From NCBI GenBank assembly GCA_963795435.1, contig CAWCHV010000009.1, forward strand, positions 248,001 through 312,000: a stretch of 64,000 nt of DNA. Direction: 5' to 3'. Every line of letters begins with the position of its first letter. The stretch's first letter is position 1. Both the position numbers and the translations under genes were made by a program. Source of the DNA: JAFKFI01 sp963795435 (lineage in GTDB: Bacteria; Pseudomonadota; Alphaproteobacteria; Acetobacterales; Acetobacteraceae). Positions 1 through 9,518 of this stretch are shown here, piece by piece. The notes under the pieces were generated by a model. It did not search any database. It worked only from the letters and a program-made list of their open reading frames with translations, and had not been told where the DNA came from.

Positions 1-1325
1 GCACGATTCTCTCCGAGAATGTCGAGCGTCAGCTCGGAGAACTTGGCGTCGAGATCGGGTTCCGACATGGGGTTCTCCGCAGTCCCGATCGAGTCCTCGA
101 CGAACACCCGCTCCGAGCTCCCGTCGCGGAATGTCCCGACCACCTCAGCCACGAACTTCGCCGGGTATCGGCGGTCGAGCTCGGGGCTCTCCGTAATCTT
201 GATCAGTTTTGCGGTTCGCAGGATCTTGCCGCCCGGGCTCAAGTCGATCTTGCCTTCCAGGCAATCCCGGTGGACCTGATAGCCGTTGCCGAAGCCGAGC
301 AGGGTGAACGCAAGCTCGACGGGAAGACTGTATTGAACGTGTTCGATCGTCTCAGGAACATAGGCTTGCGCGTTCTTGTTCCCCACGACGACGTTCGCCG
401 ACCGCTGGATGAACAATTCCAGCCCGACGATGTCATCGGCGCGGTGGGCGAGCTGGCGGACGGCGTCGATATAAGCGTGGCAGCACCCACAGCAGAGATA
501 CGGCTTGATCCAGACCTTTTCGATCTGCATCGGAGCCTCGGCGCTGAACCAGCTTGCATCCGTCTCGCTTACCTTCTTCTGGATGAAGCTCTGGTAGAAG
601 CCCTTCGCGCCGCTCAGGTACGCGAGCGGACCGGTGATGCCTGCATCGGCCATCTGGGCAGACCTGATCCCGTTCCGCACGCCAATGCCTGAGTGTACCC
701 GCTTTACGGAGCCGCCGGACGACGAGTATTCAGTGATGCCCGACGCATGGCTCGCCGCGATCGCGAGCGCGTGCCAGGTCGTCCGCTTATCGAATTTTCT
801 GAGCTTAGCCGCGACCGCCGCCGCACCGTAAGTGGATAGGATCGCATGCGGGTGGAAGCCGCGGATCAGGAGCTCCGGAGCGGCGATCGATCCGATTCTC
901 GTGTACACCTCATATCCGACGACCAAGGCGGTGAGGACCTCATCGAGCGTGGCACCCTGCTCCTCGCCGATTGCGAGCGCGGTCGCCACGACGCAGGAGC
1001 CCGGGTGACTCGCGCTCTGCCGGTGCGCGTCGTCGTATTCGAAGGCATGTCCATACGTTGCATTCACGAATGCGGCGTCCGCCGCGCAGAGGGTTTCCGC
1101 GCTCGCTGTGACGCGCGACGTCCCCGGTCGGCTCTCCGAGAGGGTGAAATCGAGCACCTGCTTGGACCACGGCAGCTGCGAGCAGCCGACCTGAAGACCG
1201 ATTTGATCCTCTATCAGCGTCCTGCAAGCGGCTCGCACCCGCTCGCTGAGAGACGCGGCCTCGAAGGCGTGGATGAAGTCAACGAGCGCCTGTTCGAGCG
1301 GGTATTGGGCTGACATGTCTTGCAT
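1..1325 (-). CDS. MmgE/PrpD family protein, copy 1 (3' end outside window)
   Basis: Minus-strand frame open from an ATG at 1325 to the window edge, about 441 codons seen, so the C-terminus is missing. The start follows an AGAAGG ribosome site by 7 bases; a second in-frame ATG lies at 1316. The N-terminal half is the all-helical MmgE/PrpD fold, with NATYGHAFEYDD near residues 95-106 and RGFHPHAILSTYGAAA near 155. A cysteine-rich CCGCCHAYIDAV follows at about 290. The family includes 2-methylcitrate dehydratase and cis-aconitate decarboxylase, so the substrate is probably a short di- or tricarboxylate; which one cannot be read from sequence. It shares family with the gene at 7449-8915. Confidence 0.85.
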   Translation of the reverse strand, partial: MQDMSAQYPLEQALVDFIHAFEAASLSERVRAACRTLIEDQIGLQVGCSQLPWSKQVLDFTLSESRPGTSRVTASAETLCAADAAFVNATYGHAFEYDDAHRQSASHPGSCVVATALAIGEEQGATLDEVLTALVVGYEVYTRIGSIAAPELLIRGFHPHAILSTYGAAAVAAKLRKFDKRTTWHALAIAASHASGITEYSSSGGSVKRVHSGIGVRNGIRSAQMADAGITGPLAYLSGAKGFYQSFIQKKVSETDASWFSAEAPMQIEKVWIKPYLCCGCCHAYIDAVRQLAHRADDIVGLELFIQRSANVVVGNKNAQAYVPETIEHVQYSLPVELAFTLLGFGNGYQVHRDCLEGKIDLSPGGKILRTAKLIKITESPELDRRYPAKFVAEVVGTFRDGSSERVFVEDSIGTAENPMSEPDLDAKFSELTLDILGENR

Positions 1326-1737
1326 CACGGCACCTTCTGAGCAGCAGCAGGATAGCGGCGGGTGGCGGTTCTTGCCCGGCTGACGGGGTGCTTCTCCTCC
1401 TCGAACGGCTGCGGCTGCATTTTTCCCGATCCTCACTCCTGCCGCGCCGCGCAGGCTTGAACGGCAAATCCACTCAGACTACCTAACGTACATCAGGTTG
1501 CGACCGGTAGTCAATAGATGACGCAGCTTCATTCTGATTGTCTATTGGTGGTGGGGAAGTGCATGAGGCGACGAGGATGCGCCCGCGCTACCGCGGGACG
1601 CGACGCGATTATGAACTCGGAAAAGGGCGACAGGCCGCTGCCAACGGCTCACAATCGCGCGCCATCGCCGCCGAGTGGAACGGTCCATCCTGTGCGTCGC
1701 GGTCCGCCGCCCGGCGGACAAGAAGAGGGGCCATGTC
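1326..1737. promoter_or_regulatory. divergent intergenic region between prpD-like gene and nitroreductase
   Basis: This 412-base gap separates the minus-strand MmgE/PrpD gene from the plus-strand nitroreductase, so it should hold both promoters. It contains the operator-like motif at 1482-1497. A loose inverted pair, CAATAGA and TCTATTG, lies about 22 bases apart near 1512-1548. I could not pick out convincing -35/-10 boxes. No gene was recognised in it. Confidence 0.5.
1482..1497. promoter_or_regulatory. operator-like motif, copy 1
   Basis: CCTAACGTACATCAGG is an imperfect palindrome, extended by one base on each side to ACCT...AGGT at 1481-1498. It matches the motif at 12977-12992 at 13 of 16 positions. 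It lies about 160 bases upstream of the prpD-like start. The size and symmetry suit a TetR-type repressor, but no cognate regulator gene is in this part of the window. Confidence 0.5.
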
Positions 1738-2529
1738 ATGGACGTAACTGAGAGCGGGGCCGCGACGGGCACGACAGGGAAGGACGCTTTGGAAGCGCTG
1801 CTGAATGGCCGGCTCAGCTGCCGCGGCTTTCTCCAGCAGCCGGTCCGCCGCGGCGATATCAAACGGATGCTGGAGCTCGCCCAACGATCCCCGTCGTGGT
1901 GCAACTCGCAGCCGTGGCAGGTCCATGTCACGAGTGGCCCGGCCACCGAGCGGTTCCGTGAGAGCCTATGCGCCTATGCCACGTCCCAGGGCGGCGGGGC
2001 GCCAAGCAACCCCGACTTCCCGTTCCCCACGGCCTATACGGGCGTCTACAGGGATCGGCGTCGCGAGTGCGGCTGGCAGCTGTACGAAAGCGTGGGGGTC
2101 GCCAAAGGGGACCGCGCCGGCTCCGCCAAGCAGGCGATGGAGAACTTCCGCTTCTTCGGCGCTCCCCACGCGCTCGTGGTGACCACGGAACGCGATCTGG
2201 GCGTCTACGGAGCGGTCGATTGCGGATGCTATATCGCTTGTCTCGTGCTTGCAGCACAGAGCCTGGGGATCGCCACCATCCCGCAGGCCGCGATCGCGGG
2301 GTGCGCCCCGGTTGTCCGCCAGTTCTTCCAGTTGCCCGACAACCGCCTGGTCCTGGTCGGGATGTCGTTCGGCTATGCGGACCCCGCCCACCCGGCTAAC
2401 CAGTTCCGGACCAGACGAGCTGCGGTCGCCGACGTGGTGCACTGGCAAGAAAATAAACCGCAAACGGGTGGCGCTCTCCAGGGTCGGATAGGCGCCAGCA
2501 GTCCGACGATTTCGGGGCCGCCGTGCTGA
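1738..2529 (+). CDS. nitroreductase family protein
   Basis: A 263-residue protein starting at the ATG preceded by AGAGGGG at about 9 bases; upstream in-frame starts lack a ribosome site. It has the FMN-binding nitroreductase fold: LSCRGFLQQPV then LAQRSPSWCNSQPWQ near residues 30-60 form the flavin phosphate and ring contacts. A late LVLVGMSFGYADPAHPAN is the usual C-terminal signature. Such enzymes reduce nitro groups, quinones or enones with NAD(P)H in the cytoplasm. It is transcribed away from the catabolic block; a link to that pathway is only inferred from position. The last roughly 30 residues are unconserved in appearance. Confidence 0.85.
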   Translation: MDVTESGAATGTTGKDALEALLNGRLSCRGFLQQPVRRGDIKRMLELAQRSPSWCNSQPWQVHVTSGPATERFRESLCAYATSQGGGAPSNPDFPFPTAYTGVYRDRRRECGWQLYESVGVAKGDRAGSAKQAMENFRFFGAPHALVVTTERDLGVYGAVDCGCYIACLVLAAQSLGIATIPQAAIAGCAPVVRQFFQLPDNRLVLVGMSFGYADPAHPANQFRTRRAAVADVVHWQENKPQTGGALQGRIGASSPTISGPPC

Positions 2530-2699
2530 GGAGTTATGCCGCCGAGCCCGTGATCGTTGGCGGCCGCAGCCCGACAGATCCTGATGCTCTCCTATTTGGC
2601 CGCTCGCTGTCCGCGACGGCCTAATATTTGGGGGACCTCACGCCTCGCTGGCCGTGGGGAATTGCGGACTTCGCTTTTCCAGGAGCGAGCGTAGCCCCT

Positions 2700-3161
2700 T
2701 CAATGCTGATCAGCATTGGTGGCCACGCTCACGCGGCGGATCTCGTCGAGCGCGGCCAGATTGTCGACCGACGACAGGTCGCCGGGCGGCAGCCCGGCAT
2801 AGATGCTGCGGATCACCCGGCGCATCACCTTCGAGCTCTTGGTCTTCGGCAACTGGCCGACGACATGGACTTGCGAGGGTCGGAACGGCCTGCCGAGCCG
2901 GGCCTCGACGTGCGAAGAGGCGCGTGCGGCGAGGCCGGAACCCGCGCCCTCTGCCGGGACGACGAAGACGATCAGTTTCTGGCCCTTGACCGGGTCGTCC
3001 ACGCCGATCGCCGCCGCTTCGTTGACGCCTGGGAGTTCGAGCAGGACCTCCTCGACCTCGGCCGGGCCAAGCCGCTTGCCGGCGATCTTGAGGGTGTCGT
3101 CCGAACGGCCGCGCAGCAGGAAGCCATCCTCGCGCAGGCGGATGGCGAGATCGCCGTGTAC
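2700..3161 (-). pseudogene. acyl-CoA synthetase, C-terminal fragment
   Basis: Minus-strand frame carrying the C-terminal AMP-binding-enzyme domain: VHGDLAIRLREDG, FLLRGRSDDTLKIAGKRLGP, and LPKTKSSKVMRRVIR, whose last-but-few lysine is the adenylation lysine regulated by acetylation in acetyl-CoA synthetases. It has no start of its own. It continues the N-terminal fragment at 4595-6112, from which it is cut off by an IS3-type insertion; joined, they would give about 650 residues, the normal length for an acetyl- or propionyl-CoA-synthetase-like protein. It is almost certainly not translated into an active enzyme. Confidence 0.85.
2701..2718. repeat. perfect 18-bp palindrome at the acs pseudogene stop
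   Basis: CAATGCTGATCAGCATTG is its own reverse complement and covers the last codons and the stop of the synthetase fragment. No T-run follows, so it is not a standard intrinsic terminator. Function unknown; a coincidence of coding sequence is possible. Confidence 0.5.
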
Positions 3162-4594
3162 CGCACCCGGTTTCCTGGACACAAGGTTGCTGTTAAGCGG
3201 CGGCCTGCATGACGGCCTGGTGCCAGGCTGTTCTCGCATCAGTCGGACTGCGCAAGCCGTTCGTCTCGATCAGCCACGCGGCGTTGTAGCGGGCGACGAA
3301 GTTGCGGACGGCGTCACGGACCTCGTCGATGGTCTGGTAGATCCGGCCATGCACGATCTGCTCCTTGAGGGTGCGGAAGAAACGCTCGATGACACCATTG
3401 GTCTCGGGCTCGCCGACGAACGCATAGCTGGGGGTCATGCCCCAGAAGCGGATCTGATTGTAGAAAGTGGTCGGCGAGGAACGCGCTGCCGTGGTCGTGC
3501 CGCAGCGCCACGCCGCGCGCCGCGCTGGGGCTGACCTGGCCGAACGCATTGCGGACCGCCATGCCGACGGCCTGCACGGCGGCGTAGCGATCACCGCGCT
3601 TGGCAACGTGCCAGCCCAGTGCTTCGGCGTTCCAGTGCTCGACAACGCCGAACAGCCAGACCTTACCGTCCTGGACGGTGATGATCTGGGTCGCGTCAGT
3701 CGCCCACATGATGTTCGGCGCCTCGGTGATGATGTGACGATCGTGCGGCGTGTCGTCGCGCGTGCGGGCACGGTGCGGCGACAGCAGGGCGTTCTCGACG
3801 CATCAATCGCAGCACCCGTTTGCGCGCGACCCGGATGCCGTCCATCACCCGCAGCCTAGCCCACACCTTGCGATGACCCTCATCGTGCCAGGGCGAGCGC
3901 GCGAGATCGGCGCGGATCGCCGCCAGCAGGGCATCGTCGGACACCACCGGCTTCGGTCCGCGGCGCTGCGCCGGGATTGGCGTCGTTGTGTCGGCCCGCT
4001 GCCGGTGCAGCGTAGAACGTCGAACCGCGGCAGGTCCCACATCCGGCAGACCTGGGCGATGCCGTAGCGGCGGCCGGTGGTCGGGGAAATCGCCGCCGCC
4101 ATCACCAGCGACCTCCTGCGGCCCGAAGGGCCAGGGCGCTCGATGCGAGAGCGCAGCAGCTCGTTCTCGATGCATAAGCTCGCCGATCCGCTGCATGGCC
4201 GTGGCGAGCTCACCGACTCGGCCGCGATCCGTCTCGCGTTCCTTCAACGCGCCATCCAGCGCGGCTTCGGCCTTCTGCCGCCAGCGCTCGAGCTTGTAGA
4301 GCGGCACGCCGAGCTCGCGCGAGAGATCCTCGGCGGCCTCACCGCGCAGCAGGCGAAGCACCACCTCGCGCTTGCCGGCTCACGCTCGAGCGTTGGCCCG
4401 GCGCCAGCGGCCCACTCGGAGCCCACCCCGCCGCCGCGCCGTTGTGGCCTGTGGACAGCGCGGACGGGCTCCGCCCGCACCTCGTTGCCCACAGGCCCAT
4501 CAGCCACATCATTTCGCATGATCCTGTTCATTCTGGACTTCACCATATCTGCCTCCGGGTCGGACAAATCGGCTGTCCAGAGAAATCGGGGGCA
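3162..4594 (-). mobile_element. decayed IS3-family insertion sequence
   Basis: An insertion of about 1.43 kb inside the acyl-CoA synthetase gene. Its ends form imperfect inverted repeats: CGCACCCGGTTTCCTGGACA at 3162-3181, and at the other end, read on the minus strand, TGCCCCCGATTTCTCTGGACA from 4594. The flanks carry a near-identical 21-bp direct repeat, 3142-3162 and 4599-4619, with one mismatch. That is longer than the 3-5 bp duplications usual for IS3 elements. The transposase inside is broken by several frameshifts, so the element is probably immobile by itself. Confidence 0.8.
3193..4530 (-). pseudogene. IS3-family transposase (OrfA/OrfB), multiply frameshifted
   Basis: Conserved pieces lie in order on the minus strand but in different frames. 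The OrfA helix-turn-helix segment (VLRLLRGEAAEDLSRELGV) is near 4360-4290, and an ENELLRSRIERPGPSGR segment near 4165-4110. SDDALLAAIRADLARSPWH to RVLRLMRRE spans about 3940-3790. The DDE core begins with MWATDATQI near 3705, with a second aspartate in RHDHGSAF. The catalytic glutamate is in ETNGVIERFFRTLKEQ near 3400-3350, followed by the C-terminus at 3193. At least four frame changes are needed to read through, more than OrfA/OrfB programmed frameshifting would explain. Product non-functional. Confidence 0.8.
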
Positions 4595-6112
4595 GCTCAT
4601 GGCGAGATCGCCGTGCACCCATCTGCCGGGCAGCGTGCGCCAATAGGTGTCGAGATAGCGCTCGTCGTCCTGCCAAAACGATTGCGTCATGCCGACGAAC
4701 GGCTCGAGGACCACCAGTTCTCCGACCGTCTCCTCGACCGAGTGTCCCTCGGTGTCCACGACATCGACCGCGATGCCGGGCGAGGCCGTGTTGAAGACGG
4801 CGGGCTGAATGGGCCTGACCGGCACGCTCGCGAGCAGTGCGCCGGAGACTTCCGTGCCGCCCGTGTAGTTGATCATCGGGCTGACGCCCTTGCCGAAGAC
4901 CCGTTGTTGCCAGACGAAATGCTCCGGAGCGATCGCCTCGCCGGCCGTGATCAGCAGGCGTACCGAGGAGGTGTCGCCCGTCGTGGACAGCGGCTCGTTG
5001 GCGGCCAGTCCACGGATCAAGGTGGGCGCGGCGCCGTACTGCGTTATCTTGTGCCGCTCGATCAGGCGGGACATGCGCGACCAGTCCGGAAAATCCGGAG
5101 CGCCGTCATAGGTGACAAGGGTGGCGCCGCGCAGCAGCGCCGAGGAGATCACCAGGGCGCCCGCGACCCAGCCCATATCGGCCGGCCAGCAGAAGACGTC
5201 GCCGGGCTTTACATCGAAATGGACTGCCGAATCATGGGCGATCTTCAGCGGAAATCCGCCATGCGTGTGCACCGTTCCCTTCGGCCGACCGGTCGTGCCG
5301 GAGGTGTAGATCACCATGAACGGATCATCGGGCGACATGCGCTCGGCTTTTGCATCGCCCGCGTCGGCATCCACGGCGGCGTAGTCCACGGCGTGGGCGA
5401 CCTGGGGACGATGGCCCGCCGTCGGCTTCAGGACGAGCAGTTCGATGCTGGGGACGCGCTCGCGCGCCTCGTCGACCACCGGCGCGGTGTCGACCAGCCT
5501 GCCGCGACGAGAGAACCCCGCCGTGGCGATCAGCGCCCGCGCGCCGCAGGAGCCCAGCCTCGACACGATCGCGTCGCCGCCGAAACCGCTGAACAGGGGA
5601 ACAATGATCCCGCCTATGCAGGAGACCGCCAGCAGCGCGATCGTCGCCTCGATGCCGCTCTCCATCAGCAGCCCGATGCGATCGCCGCGTCCCAGTCCTC
5701 GGGCGCGCAGCCCCGCGGCAAAGCGTTCGACGCGACGTTTCAGCTCCCGATATGTCACCCGGGTGACCGTCCCGTCCTCGGTCTCGGCGACGATGGCAGG
5801 CCGTTCGGCGACGTGAGGCCGCTCGCACCAGGAAAACACCGTGTCGGTCCAGTTCAGCTCACCGCCGACAAACCAGCGCGGAAATTCCTTGCCGCGCGAC
5901 AGGTCGCAGTAGGCCTCATACGGCTTCGACCAGACGATGCCGCAGAACGCGCCGACTGCCCGCCAATATGCCGCAGGGTCGGCGACGGAGAGGCGCTGGA
6001 GCGCGTCCAAGCCCTGTAGCCCGAGGCTGGCGGCGAGCTTCGTGACGTTGGCCTCCGCGATCTGCTGCCGGGTCGGATACCAGGTCGATGGTGACGAGGA
6101 GGTCATGTCCAT
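4595..6112 (-). pseudogene. acyl-CoA synthetase, N-terminal fragment
   Basis: Starts at the ATG at 6112 (a second ATG lies at 6106) and carries the N-terminal cap and AMP-binding domain of an acetyl-CoA-synthetase-like enzyme. The P-loop is MVIYTSGTTGRPKGTVHTHGG, near residue 265-285; the acyl/adenine motif is MINYTGGTEVSG; the A8-type hinge is reached at GRWVHGDLA before IS sequence begins. The frame then reads into the IS. The enzyme would have activated a carboxylic acid with ATP and CoA, which fits the acyl-CoA chemistry of the neighbouring genes. Its loss may be compensated by the CoA transferase at 9519-10787. Confidence 0.88.
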
Positions 6113-6161
6113 GTCCTTCGGAGCGCTCGCCAGGCAGGCACCAGCGAGCCAGCAAGCATCC

Positions 6162-7373
6162 TCATTGCGAGGCTTTGACCAGAGGGCAGGCGCTGTCGGA
6201 CAAAGGACGAAAGGCCTCGGCTCCGGGGATGACCTTCACGATCTTCACCAAATCCCACGGCCCTGTGGACTCGCTTGGCGTCTTGGCCTGGACCAGGTAC
6301 ATGTCGTGTACCATGCGGCCGTCTTTGCGCAGCACGCCGTTCCTGGCGAACATGTCGTTGACCGGAAGCTCCCGCATCTTGGCCATGACGGCCTCGGCTT
6401 GATCCGTCCCGGCCGACTGGACGGCCCTGAGGTAGTGCAGAACAGCGGAGTAGACGCCTGCTTGGACGTCGTTGGGCATGGCGTGATACAGCTCGAAGAA
6501 GCGCTTCGACCACGCCGCCGCCTCGGGACTGGCGCTGCTGACAAAACCGGTCGCGAAGAGCATGCCGTTCGCGGCATCGAGTCCCATCGCCTTCAGCGTT
6601 GACATGAAGACCGTCATTCCCACGGGCGTCTGACCACGTTCCGCGAGGCCGAACTCTTGCGCCTGCTTCATGACGTTGACCAGATCCTGTCCGGCGTTGG
6701 CCAGCGCGATGTATTTGGCTCCGGAGGCTTGGGCCTGCAGAAGAAAGGACGACATGTCGGCCGTGCCAAGAGGATGACGAACGCTGCCCAGAACCCTTGC
6801 CCCATTCGCTTGCAGGAACGGGACGAGAGCCTTCTGCAAGCCCTCGCCGCCGGCATTGTCGACGGTCAGGAAGAACCACGTGGAGCCCGGTGCTGCCAGG
6901 GACGGGGCGACCGTTTTGCCAGTCGAGTAGCTGTCGAACACCCAGTGTGCCCCGAATGGCGAGCATTGCTGATTTGTCAAGGCATCGTTCGATGCTGTCG
7001 TCGTGATCGCGATCCGCTTCTTCTCTGTCGCGAGCGCCTGAACGGCGAGCGCCATTGGGGATCCCGACAGGTCGGTGATCATTTCGACCCCCTCGTCGTA
7101 CCAGCGTCGTGCGATCGCGGTGGCCACGTCAGGCTTTTCCTGATTATCCGCCGAAAGGACGCTGATCGGCTTGCCCAGGACGGAGCCGCCGAAATCTCTG
7201 ACCGCCATTTCGGCCGCGATGACCGATCCACGCCCACCGACATCAGCATACGGGCCGCCCATATCGGTGAGCACACCCACCTTGACGGCGTCGCCCGCCC
7301 GCGCCTTTCCGGTCGGCAGGCCCAGGATCGGCACAAGTGCAAGGGCCATTGCTGCGGCGGCGATGCGTTTCAC
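6162..7373 (-). CDS. ABC-type branched-chain amino acid/carboxylate solute-binding protein
   Basis: A 403-residue exported protein. The N-terminus is a Sec signal peptide (charged MKRI, hydrophobic core, cleavage near KARA-GDA at residue 26). The mature part begins VKVGVLTDMGGPYADVGG, the opening of type I periplasmic-binding folds of the LivK/HAAT group. SGSPMALAVQALA and ALANAGQDLVNVMKQA are typical later segments. It should bind a ligand in the periplasm for an ABC importer, but no permease or ATPase gene is in the window, so it is an orphan here. It lies between the broken synthetase gene (49 bases) and the second MmgE/PrpD gene. Ligand unknown; a dicarboxylate is a guess from context. 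Confidence 0.85.
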   Translation of the reverse strand: MKRIAAAAMALALVPILGLPTGKARAGDAVKVGVLTDMGGPYADVGGRGSVIAAEMAVRDFGGSVLGKPISVLSADNQEKPDVATAIARRWYDEGVEMITDLSGSPMALAVQALATEKKRIAITTTASNDALTNQQCSPFGAHWVFDSYSTGKTVAPSLAAPGSTWFFLTVDNAGGEGLQKALVPFLQANGARVLGSVRHPLGTADMSSFLLQAQASGAKYIALANAGQDLVNVMKQAQEFGLAERGQTPVGMTVFMSTLKAMGLDAANGMLFATGFVSSASPEAAAWSKRFFELYHAMPNDVQAGVYSAVLHYLRAVQSAGTDQAEAVMAKMRELPVNDMFARNGVLRKDGRMVHDMYLVQAKTPSESTGPWDLVKIVKVIPGAEAFRPLSDSACPLVKASQ

Positions 7374-7448
7374 GGTTCTCTCCCTATTGCGGTTTGATGG
7401 ACGAGCCGCCGGTCGCGCGGCACGTCAACCTCGCAACGACTCGCAAAC

Positions 7449-8915
7449 TCATTTGGCTGCGATCGCCTGGTCCCTCACGGCCGGGCTCGCGTTCGCACTC
7501 CTTCCAAGCCGGCGCATGATTGGGCGGATATCATCCACCGTCTCGAGGTTGAGGATCGTGCTCACGATCTCGCTGATATTCTCGCCCGGCAGCACTCCCG
7601 CCGCGTTGTGGCGGAACTTGACGGCGAGTTCGTCGGTGCTCAACGAAGTCTCGGGATCCGGGGAGGGACTCCCCTTGGGGTAGCGCCGCTCGCCTAGGAA
7701 GGTTTGACCACGTGCCGAGACCTCGATGCGGGCCGGGCGGCTCGCGGCATGGCTGGTCAGCAGTTCGACATAGTTCGGATGAACCTCAAGCGTGACCTTC
7801 GTCATCAAGCCGAGGACTGAGGGGCTGAAAACGAGCTTCGGATCCTGCCATGCCCTGCCGGGCGGCACGCGATGCGCGCCCAACGCGAGGCCGTGGGCCA
7901 TGCTGAACTGTGCGTCGTGGACGTGCTCAATGGAGCGGTTGAGCCAGACCGGCTGCTCGACGAAACCTTCGACCCAAGCCTTGATGCCGTCGATCTCCTC
8001 CGGCTTGATGTCGTTCGCTTCGACGATCTCGTTCAGCGCGTCGAGCAGCGCATGCAGGATACGGCAGTGCGGATACGGCTTGTATGACTGCTCGGCGGGG
8101 AACTGCCAATCTGTTCCGAGGTTCTCGGTGATCCGATCCGGTTCCCAGCGCCTCGTCCCGATGAAGCGCGGGTAACCGAATTCGCGGTCGTCAAGGATCC
8201 GCACGTCGCCACGGTGGCCCAATTCGGCCATATGCACTGCCGTCATCGCCGCCTGCGTCAGCACGCCCGCCATCAGGTATTTGATCGTCGAGCTAGGGGC
8301 GTGCTGGAACCAGGCGGTCTGGGACTGGACTGGAGAGATGCTTCCGGCGATGCCAAGCGCATTCGCTAAGACATCCTTCGAAAGTCCTTTCAACTTGATG
8401 ATCGCCGCGGCCGCGCCGAAAATCGTGCTGCTGTATCCATAGACGGGCGGTGGAGACACTTTGCCGTCCTTGGTGTCCCGCAGGTAGTCCATCGCCTTGC
8501 CAAGCCGATAGGACATCTCGTGGGAGATGGCGACCGCTTCGATGAGATCCTTGCCTGAGGCGCCAACGGCCTCAGCCACGGCGAGGGCACCCGGGAGGAC
8601 ATACGGTGTCACGTGCCCGGGGGGAAGGACCGCGTCGAAATCCAGCGCATTGATCAGCTCGCCATTCGCAAAGGATGCGCCAAAGACCGACACCCGATCG
8701 CCGGTTCCGATGATCGTGGCGTTGCCATTCGGGCCACCAACCATGCGACCATACTCGATGCCGATCCGGCCTTTCGGCTCGTCGACGGCGGCCAGAGCAC
8801 ACCCCAACGAGTCCAGAACGAGCCGCTTGCATTCGTCAACGACGACAGCGGGCAATCGGCTGAAGTCGGCCTCGGTGGTGAAATCCGCGAGCTGCTCGAT
8901 AATGGTCTCGGGCAT
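7449..8915 (-). CDS. MmgE/PrpD family protein, copy 2
   Basis: A 488-residue protein; the ATG at 8915 follows AAAGGAA at about 7 bases. It shows the family's N-terminal helical domain with LVLDSLGCALAAVDEPKGR near residue 30-48, ANGELINALDFDAVLPPGHVTP near 85-105, and later SYKPYPHCRILHALLDAL near 300. The family holds 2-methylcitrate dehydratase and cis-aconitate decarboxylase as well as many uncharacterised enzymes. It is followed by an acyl-CoA pathway operon upstream on the same strand (MaoC, CoA transferase, lyase, dehydrogenase), with 51 bases to the MaoC gene, so it probably acts on the pathway acid. It differs clearly from copy 1 and is not a recent duplicate. Confidence 0.87.
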   Translation of the reverse strand: MPETIIEQLADFTTEADFSRLPAVVVDECKRLVLDSLGCALAAVDEPKGRIGIEYGRMVGGPNGNATIIGTGDRVSVFGASFANGELINALDFDAVLPPGHVTPYVLPGALAVAEAVGASGKDLIEAVAISHEMSYRLGKAMDYLRDTKDGKVSPPPVYGYSSTIFGAAAAIIKLKGLSKDVLANALGIAGSISPVQSQTAWFQHAPSSTIKYLMAGVLTQAAMTAVHMAELGHRGDVRILDDREFGYPRFIGTRRWEPDRITENLGTDWQFPAEQSYKPYPHCRILHALLDALNEIVEANDIKPEEIDGIKAWVEGFVEQPVWLNRSIEHVHDAQFSMAHGLALGAHRVPPGRAWQDPKLVFSPSVLGLMTKVTLEVHPNYVELLTSHAASRPARIEVSARGQTFLGERRYPKGSPSPDPETSLSTDELAVKFRHNAAGVLPGENISEIVSTILNLETVDDIRPIMRRLGRSANASPAVRDQAIAAK

Positions 8916-8966
8916 TGCAGGTTCCTTTCTGTCCGTCGAGCGTGATCCGTCGAGAAAGACGTCCAA

Positions 8967-9488
8967 CTAAGCCGCTGCACTGCCAGCTTCAGGCCGGCCC
9001 GATGCAGGGGGAAGGGAGCTCTTCTTGATCATCAGCCCCGTACGGCGGAGGCTCACCACCATCTCCCCGCGCTGATTGAATCCGCGGGTCTCGAATTCGA
9101 CGATGCCGGCGTCTGGGCGCGACTTCGATTCGCGGCGGCTGATGATCTCGGTCTCCGTGTAGATCGTGTCGCCGAAGAACACCGGCTTCGTGAACTTGAC
9201 ATCCGTGAAGCCGAGATTGCCCTGAGTTGTACCCAGCGTGAGATCGCTCACCCCGACGCCGCAGACGAGGGACAGAGTGAACAGGCTGTTGACGATGCGC
9301 CGGCCGTACATCGTCGTCTTCGAATACTCCTCGTCGGTGTGCAGCCAGGCCGAGTTGTACGTCAGCGCGCTGAACAGCATGTTGTCCATCTCGCTGACCG
9401 TCCTCGTGATGGCGTGCTTGTACACCGCGCCAGGCTCGAGCTCCTCGTAGTACTTGCCTGTGGCGAGCTCCTGGTAGTTCACGGCCAT
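8967..9488 (-). CDS. MaoC-like acyl-CoA hydratase
   Basis: A 173-residue single hot-dog-fold protein starting at the ATG at 9488. The opening GKYYEELEPGAVYKHAITRTVSEMDN resembles mesaconyl/itaconyl-CoA hydratase-type MaoC proteins. SALTYNSAWLHTDEEYS carries the active-site Asn/His region. FTKPVFFGDTIYTETEI is the conserved end of the fold. It would hydrate a 2-enoyl-CoA in the cytoplasm. It is 30 bases from the CoA transferase gene and 51 from MmgE/PrpD, in one minus-strand run. In the itaconate pathway an enzyme of this kind makes citramalyl-CoA; that assignment is inference from the neighbours. Confidence 0.85.
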   Translation of the reverse strand: MAVNYQELATGKYYEELEPGAVYKHAITRTVSEMDNMLFSALTYNSAWLHTDEEYSKTTMYGRRIVNSLFTLSLVCGVGVSDLTLGTTQGNLGFTDVKFTKPVFFGDTIYTETEIISRRESKSRPDAGIVEFETRGFNQRGEMVVSLRRTGLMIKKSSLPPASGRPEAGSAAA

Positions 9489-9518
9489 AGTCGTTCTCCC
9501 TGCATTCCGTTGCGAAAT

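Noticed and set aside
1505..1550. Inverted pair CAATAGA...TCTATTG between divergent genes
   Set aside because: Seven-base arms 22 bases apart can occur by chance in a gap of 400 bases; no second copy was seen.
4442..6019. A 525-codon plus-strand frame opposite the acyl-CoA synthetase fragment
   Set aside because: The minus strand carries a clear AMP-binding domain; the plus frame is its shadow.
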